From contig DGOW01000078.1 of assembly GCA_002390225.1 (NCBI GenBank), positions 18,776-34,183 on the forward strand: a stretch of DNA of 15,408 nt, written 5' to 3'. Every line of letters begins with the position of its first letter. The first letter of the stretch is position 1. This document shows positions 7,567 through 14,123 of the stretch, piece after piece. The position numbers were made by a program, and so were the translations under genes. The notes below the pieces were generated by a model. It was given only the letters and a program-made list of their open reading frames with translations, made no database searches and had not been told where the DNA came from. This DNA comes from Gemmatimonadales bacterium UBA4456. GTDB taxonomy: Bacteria; Gemmatimonadota; Gemmatimonadetes; Longimicrobiales; Gaopeijiaceae.

Positions 7567-8871
7567 GTGAGACCGAAGAAAACCAAGGGTTCCCTCGTCG
7601 TTGATAAGAGTTTCCCCTCTCCTGTGGGAAGAATTAGACGGCGAACGGGATTGGTTACGAAGGATCAGATGTCTCGACTGAGGTCCTGTCTCCAGGAACT
7701 CTGGTCGAGGGGTCGAACCACCGAGCTGATACTGTTTCGAGACAGGAAGATCGATTCGTCGAGGGTCGTTCAGTTGGTTGGTTTTCCTGAGCGACTCGAT
7801 CCTGATACCGAGTTTCTTCAGAAACCGTTGTTCGAGACCCTCGAACCGTGGATGGAGGGTTGGTATACGAATCCCGGGACCCGTTTCGTCTACCTCCACC
7901 AGTTGAAACGACTTCGTGACGAGACACACGGTGAACCCCTGGTTTCCGATCTTCCGAGGGTTCTTGAGGACTACAAAAGATCGTGTAGAAACCGTGGCGT
8001 CACTGAACCGTTCATTCAGATCCGACAGATCCTAAAGACTTTCGTGTGTCGTCATTCGTTCGAGAAAAGAAAAAGCCGTCTGTATGAGTTGATTTCGGAT
8101 GTCGTCCCATTCACACCTTTAGAACGGAAGACGATTGGTCGAAACAATTCTCGAAACCCGTTCGAGTCACCCTCCCAGCTCGACCAATTCTTCAAGCAAC
8201 TGAATGTCCCTGAAGATATTCGAGAGTGGATTCTCTTCATGTGTCTTACGGGAATTCATCGAAAGGAAATCGAGAACGGTATCGAAGTCGTCGATGGTCG
8301 AGTCCGTTACTTCCAAGTCTTCGGAACAAGGACCTCCTCACGTTACGATCGAATCGTTCCGATCGTGAAAGAGATCCCCGAGGTCGAATTACCGAAGAAA
8401 CACCGCATTAAGTATGTGATGAAAAAGATGGACAGTCGTAGTGAGTATGACTGTCGAAGAACCTTTTCCGCGTGGTGTCTAAATTCGGGAATACCTCAAC
8501 TCCATATTTCGACCTACGTGGGGCATTCCGCAGGCCAAATTCAGACGAATGAATATCAGAGACAAGAAGTTCTGAATTGGATCGATTCGGACCGAAACCT
8601 TCTGTTGGATTGGATGGAACAGAACTACTCCGAACCACCGAGAGTTGAGACTCATAGACTCCCAATTTCTCGTTTGGATGATCTTGGAGAGTCGAGAAAA
8701 CATCTACGCCTTTCCGAAGTTCGTGAGGAGTTAGACCGAGTATTGAGGGAGTGGTATCGGGACGGGTTTCTAGACACTCCTTATCGTCTAAGGTCTGGAT
8801 GTTTTGAGACCATGGAATCCAGACAAACCTTCCTATCGGGGAAGATTCCACCGAAGAACAAGACGAATTGA
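7552..8871 (+). CDS. divergent tyrosine-recombinase-like protein
   Basis: The product (up to 439 residues) resembles phage-type integrases. A helical core-binding-like region is at about 95-170. A catalytic-like domain at about 205-340 has TGIHRKEI (233-240), a GTRT strand turn (258-261), YDCRRTF (299-305), VGHSAG (323-328) and the tyrosine of TNEYQR (Y335). R302, H325 and Y335 fit the second arginine, the H/W position and the nucleophile. By eye the first arginine (TGxR) is H236, the beta-hairpin lysine is R260, and the histidine of HxxR is Y299. About 100 further charged residues follow Y335, longer than usual. The start is uncertain: TTG 7552 and GTG 7555, 7564 or 7567 all lie within or beside the left inverted repeat. 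It could be a divergent active recombinase or a DNA-binding relative. Confidence 0.7.
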   Translation: MVVGVVRPKKTKGSLVVDKSFPSPVGRIRRRTGLVTKDQMSRLRSCLQELWSRGRTTELILFRDRKIDSSRVVQLVGFPERLDPDTEFLQKPLFETLEPWMEGWYTNPGTRFVYLHQLKRLRDETHGEPLVSDLPRVLEDYKRSCRNRGVTEPFIQIRQILKTFVCRHSFEKRKSRLYELISDVVPFTPLERKTIGRNNSRNPFESPSQLDQFFKQLNVPEDIREWILFMCLTGIHRKEIENGIEVVDGRVRYFQVFGTRTSSRYDRIVPIVKEIPEVELPKKHRIKYVMKKMDSRSEYDCRRTFSAWCLNSGIPQLHISTYVGHSAGQIQTNEYQRQEVLNWIDSDRNLLLDWMEQNYSEPPRVETHRLPISRLDDLGESRKHLRLSEVREELDRVLREWYRDGFLDTPYRLRSGCFETMESRQTFLSGKIPPKNKTN

Positions 8872-8943
8872 CCAGGAAGAAACCTGTGAACCTCCATCAT
8901 CCGACACCGCATCACGGGAACGGAAAATTGGGAGATAAGTGAT

Positions 8944-8986
8944 TCGAACTCCTTCGTCTGGGGTCGAACTCAGAAGATCTCGACCC
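8944..8986. other. hairpin and short direct repeats in the element's 3' non-coding tail
   Basis: TCGAACTC occurs twice, at 8944-8951 and 8964-8971, spaced 20 bases. The second copy lies in a hairpin with a 7-bp perfect stem, GGGTCGA (8961-8967) and TCGACCC (8980-8986), and a 12-base loop. These could be recombinase accessory sites or a terminator for the recombinase-like gene; no T-run follows. The rest of 8872-9111 shows no gene. Confidence 0.45.
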
Positions 8987-9017
8987 TATCTTGCTGAAGA
9001 ATCCGTTAAAAACCACA

Positions 9018-9048
9018 CACACCTACCACACCCCACGTAGTGATGCCT
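9018..9048 (-). repeat. right inverted repeat of the element
   Basis: The inner block CACACCTACCAC (9018-9029) is followed by an eight-base spacer and the outer block TAGTGATGCCT (9038-9048). Each is the reverse complement of its partner on the left, with one mismatch per block. The surrounding A/C-rich run (9011-9034) mirrors the G/T-rich run of the left end. Confidence 0.7.
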
Positions 9049-9111
9049 GTGTAAGCCGTTATAAACACAGCAGTTAGTGTGATGACTCATAAAAGTACTT
9101 AGGTGACGACT

Positions 9112-9987
9112 ATGCCCGACAGCACACCTGCCTGTCCTCAGTGCGGCCACGCTGCTACCGGTAATTTCTGTCGCAACTGTGGCACGGATCTGGGGGGCCG
9201 CTTCTGCAACCAGTGTGGTGGGCAGATTCTAGCCGGCTCGAAGTTCTGTGGACATTGCGGCGCACAGCTCGCTCCCGGTGCCGTTCATCTCGGGCAGTCT
9301 CCGCCTGTAGGCGCGGCAGCCGACCGAGTCGGGGAGACTGCTGAACTGATGCGCGCGGATGGACGAGGCTCCGAGCGGCGCGAGGCGGTCCTGGACGTGG
9401 TCAGCGGACAAAATCTCCCGTGGTGGATCGCTGGTGCGTCCATGCTTGCTCTGATTCTGTACTTCGGTGTAACGATGGTCCGTCCGGGCCCCGGGCTCGT
9501 GCCATCTACCAGCGGACCCGTGCAACAATCAGTCGGAGGCGCTCCTCCTGACATCTCCAACATGTCACCCATCGAGGCGGCGGATCGACTCTTCAACCGC
9601 GTCATGCAGTCGACCAGCGAGGGGGACAGCGCCCAGGCCCAGGCCTTCCTGCCGATGGCTATTGCTGCGTACCAGCGTGCCCGGCCGCTCTCACTGGACG
9701 CCACATTCCACCTGTCGATGCTTAACCGCACGGCCATGAACCTCGAGGCCGCTCTGGACAATGCGCTGGAGATTATCGCGCAGGATCCGAACCATCTCCT
9801 GGGGCTTGCAGCAGCCGCGGAGGCTGCGGTCGAGCTGGGCGAATTGGATGAGGCCGAAGTGCACTATCGTCACCTATCGGACATCTACGACGCCGAGGTG
9901 CAGCGGGCGCTCTCGGAGTACGAACAGCACTCTCTGATCATCGACGTTCTGAAGCAGGACGCCGAGCGTTTCCTCGCTGGGCGGTAA
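9112..9987 (+). CDS. double zinc-ribbon membrane protein with TPR-like C-terminus
   Basis: This is a 291-residue protein of unknown function. The N-terminal part has two four-cysteine zinc ribbons: C8, C11, C20, C23 and C32, C35, C46, C49 (CPQCG, FCRNCG, FCNQCG, FCGHCG). A polar linker leads to one membrane helix at about 104-123 (WWIAGASMLALILYFGV). The C-terminal region at about 150-285 is helical, alanine-rich and TPR-like (LGLAAAAEAAVELGELDEAEVHY). The ATG at 9112 is preferred over GTG 9103 because AGGTGA (9101-9106) then lies five bases upstream as its ribosome site. The zinc ribbons would be cytoplasmic and the helices outside, or the reverse. It may act in assembling an envelope complex, but nothing nearby fixes a role. 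Confidence 0.85.
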   Translation: MPDSTPACPQCGHAATGNFCRNCGTDLGGRFCNQCGGQILAGSKFCGHCGAQLAPGAVHLGQSPPVGAAADRVGETAELMRADGRGSERREAVLDVVSGQNLPWWIAGASMLALILYFGVTMVRPGPGLVPSTSGPVQQSVGGAPPDISNMSPIEAADRLFNRVMQSTSEGDSAQAQAFLPMAIAAYQRARPLSLDATFHLSMLNRTAMNLEAALDNALEIIAQDPNHLLGLAAAAEAAVELGELDEAEVHYRHLSDIYDAEVQRALSEYEQHSLIIDVLKQDAERFLAGR

Positions 9988-10028
9988 TTCGGGGCGACTC
10001 CACCGACCGGGCTCCTGACTCTGGCCAC

Positions 10029-11036
10029 ATGCGCGTATTCCTGACCGGCGGCACCGGCCTCATCGGGTCGCATCTCGCCCACCACCTACTGACCGAGGGC
10101 CACGAGGTCCGTGCACTGGTGCGGCCATCGTCTGACGCGTCCTACCTCACCGGGGTCGGTGCCCAACTCGTGCAGGGCGACGTCACCGATTCCGTCGACC
10201 AGCTGGCCGATTCGATCGGTGGCTGCAGCCACATCGTTCATGGTGCCGCGCTGGTGTATTCAGGTGGCGGCTGGGAGGCCATCGCAGAGGTCAACGTCGA
10301 GGGAACGGATCGGGTCCTTTCCGCTGCGGCCGCGGCGGGTGTTGAACAAGCTGTCCACATTTCCTCGGTTGCCGTCTACGGCAACCAAAGCGTGAAACCC
10401 GACGAAGATCAGCCCCTGTCTCTGACGGTTGCAGATGGGGATTTTTATGCCCGGTCGAAGCGCGAGGCGGAGTGCGTGGCACGACGCGTCGAGCGGGATA
10501 GCGGCCTCACTGTCACCGTGGTTCGCCCCTCGGCCGTGTACGGAGAGCGGGATCGACTCATGGCTCCTGCGCTGGCTCACATCCTTCGGCTGCCACTGGT
10601 GCCGTTGTTCGGGACTGCTGACAATACACTTCCCGTGGTGTACGCCGGGAACGTTGCGGTGGCCATTCGCCTAGCGCTGGAGTCATCGCCTGGAGGTGGC
10701 ACGTACGATCTGGGAATGGATTATCCACTCACCCAGCGGGCCCTCTTCCAGTTACAGGCAGCGGGCATGGGGCTGCGTCCGCGCTTCCTGCGTGTCCCGG
10801 GTGGTCTCGTGGAAGGAAGTGCCCGCATACTCACTCGGCTGGGCTTTGGCACGCCAGGAGCTAAACATCTGCCGCTGGACCGGGTCGCTCGGCTGGCACT
10901 GGAAGAAAACCCCTACGCATCCCGCCGGGCGCATTCACAGCTTAGCTGGAATCCACCTCACCGACACGCAGACGCGCTCGAGCGCACCGGCCGTTGGCTC
11001 ATGGGCGGTCCAGACGACACGCAGGAGAGCACCTGA
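10029..11036 (+). CDS. NAD-dependent epimerase/dehydratase (extended SDR)
   Basis: This is an extended short-chain dehydrogenase/reductase of 335 residues, probably acting on a nucleotide sugar or a related hydroxyl substrate with NAD(P). The Rossmann motif TGGTGLIGS is at residues 6-14. The acidic residue of the GDVTD stretch is near 51, a serine pair near 112-113 (HISSVAVYG) supplies the catalytic serine, and YARSK (140-144) gives the YxxxK tyrosine and lysine. The family spans sugar epimerases, dihydroflavonol-4-reductase-like enzymes and sterol dehydrogenases; the VHISSVAVYG text does not decide between them. It follows the zinc-ribbon gene by 41 bases and its stop overlaps the next start by one base (TGATG), suggesting an operon. 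Confidence 0.9.
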   Translation: MRVFLTGGTGLIGSHLAHHLLTEGHEVRALVRPSSDASYLTGVGAQLVQGDVTDSVDQLADSIGGCSHIVHGAALVYSGGGWEAIAEVNVEGTDRVLSAAAAAGVEQAVHISSVAVYGNQSVKPDEDQPLSLTVADGDFYARSKREAECVARRVERDSGLTVTVVRPSAVYGERDRLMAPALAHILRLPLVPLFGTADNTLPVVYAGNVAVAIRLALESSPGGGTYDLGMDYPLTQRALFQLQAAGMGLRPRFLRVPGGLVEGSARILTRLGFGTPGAKHLPLDRVARLALEENPYASRRAHSQLSWNPPHRHADALERTGRWLMGGPDDTQEST

Positions 11037-11812
11037 TGGAAGACGACACAAAATTCGATCACACTCAGACTCCCGCTAAGCGGTTTCCTTACGAGCGGCC
11101 GACGGAAGATGAGCGCCTCCTGCAGAGCTTTGAAAACCTCGAAGAGGTCGGGATGGACTCGTGGCGCATCTTCCGGATCATGGGAGAATTCGTCAAAGGG
11201 TTTGAGGAGATGTCCAAAATTGGAACGGCCGTTTCAATATTTGGCTCTGCCCGCACTAAATCTAATGATTCAGATTACAGGGCATGTGTCGAAACGGCCC
11301 GCCATCTCGGTGAAGCTGGCTTCTCGATCATTACTGGTGGCGGCCCCGGGATCATGGAGGCGGCTAACAAGGGGGCTCAGCTTGCCAGCGTTCCTTCCGT
11401 GGGTTGCAACATCGAGTTGCCATTCGAGCAATCCGGAAATCCGTTTCTCGACGTCAGTGTCGACTTCCGGTACTTCTTCGTGCGAAAGACGATGTTCGTG
11501 AAGTACGCCTGTGCATTCGTGATCTTCCCAGGCGGCTTCGGGACGATGGACGAACTCTTCGAATCACTCACGCTCATCCAGACCAACAAGGTTCGGGACT
11601 TTCCCGTAGTTCTGTTTGGGACGGAGTACTGGCAGGGGCTATTCGACTGGATCCGAGCCACGATGCTCGAGGGTGGAAAGATCTCTCCCGAGGACATGGA
11701 TCTGATACTTCTCACCGATGACCCGGCGGAAGCTGCGGCGCACATTGTGGAGCGCCAAAAACTCCATGTCGCCGGAAAGCCGGACCGGTTCCGGAGACGG
11801 CGCACCGATTGA
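11036..11812 (+). CDS. LOG-family nucleoside monophosphate phosphoribohydrolase
   Basis: LOG-family enzymes hydrolyse nucleoside 5'-monophosphates to a free base and ribose 5-phosphate; plant and some bacterial members release active cytokinins. The 258-residue product has GGGPGIMEAANKG at 101-113 and the signature PGGFGTMDE at 165-173, with R150 and K151 just before, as in the conserved active-site region. The ATG at 11036 overlaps the epimerase stop and has AGGAG (11023-11027) eight bases upstream. An earlier in-frame ATG at 10994 lies well inside the epimerase gene and is unlikely. The N-terminal 60 residues form a family-typical extension. In a free-living bacterium, nucleotide salvage or purine metabolism is as likely as cytokinin production. 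Confidence 0.88.
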   Translation: MEDDTKFDHTQTPAKRFPYERPTEDERLLQSFENLEEVGMDSWRIFRIMGEFVKGFEEMSKIGTAVSIFGSARTKSNDSDYRACVETARHLGEAGFSIITGGGPGIMEAANKGAQLASVPSVGCNIELPFEQSGNPFLDVSVDFRYFFVRKTMFVKYACAFVIFPGGFGTMDELFESLTLIQTNKVRDFPVVLFGTEYWQGLFDWIRATMLEGGKISPEDMDLILLTDDPAEAAAHIVERQKLHVAGKPDRFRRRRTD

Positions 11813-11926
11813 GCGCTGTGGAGTAGTTGTACCCGTTCGGACTCAGCAAAGCCGATTTGGTCTTGTTGGGTCCGCCGTCAGAGGCTTTTTTTCAGGACTC
11901 TGCCGGAAACGGACGTTCCGCGACTT

Positions 11927-11932
11927 GAGGAG
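11927..11932 (+). promoter_or_regulatory. ribosome binding site supporting an unusual lipA start
   Basis: GAGGAG is a strong Shine-Dalgarno match. The next in-frame codon at a workable distance (nine bases) for the lipA reading frame is ATA at 11942. No ATG, GTG or TTG occurs in that frame from the LOG stop (11812) to 12128. Confidence 0.5.
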
Positions 11933-11941
11933 CACGAGACC

Positions 11942-13033
11942 ATAAAGACAGAAACGCCCCGGGGATACGCGCCCACCGGAAAGAACACCGGTGTCGTCAA
12001 ACCAAAGGGCACCTCGAAGATCCGGGCACACGAAGGCCTCGAGACCATCGACATCCGGTCTCGCAAGCCGTCATGGCTCAAAGTTCGCTCACCGGGTGGG
12101 CCGAACTATCTCCGCCTCAAGAAGAAGATGAGGTCGGAAGGGCTCCATACGGTTTGCGAAGAGGCGGGTTGCCCGAACATCGGTGAGTGCTGGGAGGCGG
12201 GAACAGCCACCTTCATGATCCTCGGCGATGTGTGCACCCGCGCGTGCAAGTACTGCGGTGTTGCCCACGGCATGCCCACCAAGCTCGACGAAGACGAGCC
12301 GCGTCGGGTGGCGCAGACGGTGAAGGAGATGGAGCTCGAGCACGTTGTGATCACAAGTGTGAACCGCGACGAACTCGCTGATGGTGGCGCCGAGATCTAC
12401 GCTGACACGATCCGCCGGATTCACCATGAAGTGCCCGGTTGCTCGGTCGAAGTCCTGATCCCCGACTTCAAGGGCGACGAGGACGCGCTGAAGATCGTGG
12501 TCGATGCGAAGCCTGCGATCCTGGGGCACAACCTGGAGACCGTCGACCGATTGCATCCGGACGTGCGACCCGGTGGTCGCTACTGGCGTTCGATCTCGTT
12601 CCTGGGTGCTGTGAAGCGCCTCGATCCCGCCATGTTGACCAAGACCGGCATCATTCTGGGAATGGGTGAAGAAAAGGATGAGATCCGCCAAGCTATGATC
12701 GACCTCAGAGAGGCGGCGGTCGACATCCTCACGCTGGGTCAGTACCTGCGTCCCTCTGCGATGCACATTCCAGTAGCGCGTTGGGTGACCCCCGACGAAT
12801 TCGCTATGTGGAAACAGGTCGGGGAGCAGGAGTACGGATTCAAGCATATTGAGTCGGGCCCCCTCGTCCGCTCGAGCTATCACGCGAAAGAGCAGGCTCG
12901 AGAGGTGGAGGCCGGAGGCCCCGGCACGATTCAAAATGTGTTGGAGGTGGACATCCCTGCCCCCGCCGAGGTCCGACTGGACCTCGTTCAGCTCGAGCTC
13001 GGCCGACAGGGTCGATCGAATAACGGAGCCTGA
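11942..13033 (+). CDS. lipA: lipoyl synthase LipA (radical SAM)
   Basis: LipA inserts two sulfurs into octanoyl groups on E2 and GcvH to make lipoate. Numbered from ATA 11942 it has 363 residues. Both iron-sulfur cysteine sets are present: C72, C77 and C83 in CEEAGCPNIGEC (auxiliary cluster that donates sulfur), and C98, C102 and C105 in CTRACKYC (radical-SAM cluster). The C-terminal RSSYHA motif is also present. The first ATG in frame (12128) would remove RKPSWLKVRSPGG and other LipA N-terminal residues encoded in the same frame from 12062, so it cannot be the full start. A GAGGAG site nine bases upstream points to ATA 11942; CTG 11900 is an alternative. It sits one base before the E1 alpha start, so it is co-expressed with the complex it serves. 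Confidence 0.9.
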   Translation: MKTETPRGYAPTGKNTGVVKPKGTSKIRAHEGLETIDIRSRKPSWLKVRSPGGPNYLRLKKKMRSEGLHTVCEEAGCPNIGECWEAGTATFMILGDVCTRACKYCGVAHGMPTKLDEDEPRRVAQTVKEMELEHVVITSVNRDELADGGAEIYADTIRRIHHEVPGCSVEVLIPDFKGDEDALKIVVDAKPAILGHNLETVDRLHPDVRPGGRYWRSISFLGAVKRLDPAMLTKTGIILGMGEEKDEIRQAMIDLREAAVDILTLGQYLRPSAMHIPVARWVTPDEFAMWKQVGEQEYGFKHIESGPLVRSSYHAKEQAREVEAGGPGTIQNVLEVDIPAPAEVRLDLVQLELGRQGRSNNGA

Positions 13034-13034
13034 C

Positions 13035-14123
13035 GTGCCCGAGACGAAAACGAAGGCCAAGAAGTCTTCCAGAAAGAAGAGCGATGCGCTCGCAGAGCAC
13101 GGCATCAGTGACGAGCTCGCGCTCGAGTTGATGCGCGACATGCTGCTGTACCGCCGGTTCGAAGAGAAAGCCGAAGAGGGGTACGCCATCGGAAAGATTG
13201 GCGGGTTCTGTCACCTTCACATTGGTCAGGAAGCCGGCGCCGCGGGCAGCATCAAGCCGCTTCGTGACGACGACTACGTGATGAGTGCGTACCGTGAACA
13301 CACTCAGGCTCTCGCTAAAGGCGTTCACCCGAACGCCGTCATGGCCGAGCTGTATGGCCGAAAGGACGGCTCTTCGGGGGGTAAGGGTGGATCCATGCAC
13401 ATCTTCGACGCCGACTGCCGCTTCATGGGTGGACACGGCATCGTCGGTGGCCAGGTCCCGCTCGCGACCGGAATCGCCTGGAAGATCAAGTACAGGGGTG
13501 AGGAGACGGTCTCGCTCGTGTTCATGGGTGACGCCGCGGTGAACCAGGGTGGCTTCCACGAGGCCCTCAACATGGCCGCGGTGTGGAACCTGCCGGCGAT
13601 CTACGTGGTGGAAAACAATGAGTACGGTATGGGTACCGCGTTCAGCCGAGTATCGCGTACGGACATGTCGACCAAAGCGGTGCCCTACGGGATCCCGTCG
13701 CACACGGTTGATGGTCAGGACGTCCTCGCCTGCTACGCATTCTTCCGTGATTTGGCTGATAAGGTGCGGCACGGAGCAGGTCCACAGTTCGTCGACCTTC
13801 AGACGTATCGGTTCCGAGGGCACTCGATGTCCGACCCGGTCTCTGGCACGTATCGCTCGGTTGAAGAAGTGCTGCAGGCGAAAGAGGAGCGCGACCCGAT
13901 CGCATTGCTGCGTGATACCCTGATGGAGGCTGGCGTCCTCGACCAGGAGACGCTCGAGGAGATGGACGCCGAGGCGCGTCAGGTCTCGTTGGACGCGGCA
14001 GACTTCGCAGAAGCATCGCCGCCGCCAGGGCCGGAAGCCTTGTACGCCAATGTGTGGGCCGAGATCAACCCGAATGGCCGGCTGTTCTTCGATAGACGTC
14101 CTGAGTCGGAGGAGGCGAGCTGA
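13035..14123 (+). CDS. pdhA: pyruvate dehydrogenase E1 component, alpha subunit
   Basis: This is the thiamine-diphosphate subunit of the alpha2beta2 E1 enzyme, which decarboxylates pyruvate and acetylates the E2 lipoyl group. I start it at GTG 13035, which leaves one base after lipA and has GGAG (13025-13028) six bases upstream, giving 362 residues. Upstream open frame belongs to lipA in another frame. The TPP motif runs from G165-D166 to N194-N195 (GDAAVNQGG ... VVENN), with A in place of the usual third-position G. GGHGIVGGQ (132-140) and the loop YRFRGHSMSDP (258-268) are family features. The first 20 residues are a lysine-rich tail. Branched-chain keto acid E1 alpha is a less likely alternative given the lipA context. 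Confidence 0.92.
   Translation: MPETKTKAKKSSRKKSDALAEHGISDELALELMRDMLLYRRFEEKAEEGYAIGKIGGFCHLHIGQEAGAAGSIKPLRDDDYVMSAYREHTQALAKGVHPNAVMAELYGRKDGSSGGKGGSMHIFDADCRFMGGHGIVGGQVPLATGIAWKIKYRGEETVSLVFMGDAAVNQGGFHEALNMAAVWNLPAIYVVENNEYGMGTAFSRVSRTDMSTKAVPYGIPSHTVDGQDVLACYAFFRDLADKVRHGAGPQFVDLQTYRFRGHSMSDPVSGTYRSVEEVLQAKEERDPIALLRDTLMEAGVLDQETLEEMDAEARQVSLDAADFAEASPPPGPEALYANVWAEINPNGRLFFDRRPESEEAS

Larger units (their letters stand above)
7537..9048 (+). mobile_element. one-gene IS-like element with tyrosine-recombinase-like protein
   Basis: A 1,512-base segment bounded by imperfect inverted repeats carries a single gene for a divergent tyrosine-recombinase-like protein. GC is lower than in neighbouring genes: 25/60 at 8041-8100 and 29/60 at 8101-8160, against 41/60 at 10501-10560. 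Arginine codons AGA, AGG and CGA are common in it but not in its neighbours. It sits exactly between the M14 gene and the zinc-ribbon gene without disrupting either. No clear direct target duplication is visible, as expected for tyrosine recombinases; GTGTGA occurs on both sides (7497 and about 9077) but is too short to trust. It could instead be an invertible segment that carries its own invertase. Exact ends are uncertain by some tens of bases. Confidence 0.6.

Noticed and set aside
8936..8990. tRNA-like text on the minus strand (GAGTTCGAATC and GAGTTCGACC resemble T-arm loops)
   Set aside because: No matching acceptor stem, D-arm or anticodon arm can be built, and the T-stem has a mismatch. 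The two similar loops are better described as direct repeats plus a hairpin.
7497..9082. GTGTGA on both sides of the element as a target-site duplication
   Set aside because: Six bases of low complexity at unequal distances from the two repeats are not enough to claim a duplication.
10721..10729. TTATCCACT, 8 of 9 match to a DnaA box
   Set aside because: It is a single imperfect site inside the epimerase coding sequence with no partner, expected by chance.
11886..11892. T-run after the LOG gene as an intrinsic terminator
   Set aside because: The preceding sequence can form only about a three-pair GCC/GGC stem, too weak to support a terminator.
12128..13033. lipA starting at ATG 12128
   Set aside because: This start removes the conserved N-terminal region encoded in the same frame from 12062 and has no ribosome site in front of it.
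12089..13189. Long open frame of 366 codons on the minus strand opposite lipA and pdhA
   Set aside because: It is antisense to well-identified lipA, has no recognisable domain, and is a codon-bias shadow typical of GC-rich genes. The long minus frames at 1267-2148, 6088-6963 and 12840-13823 are rejected for the same reason.
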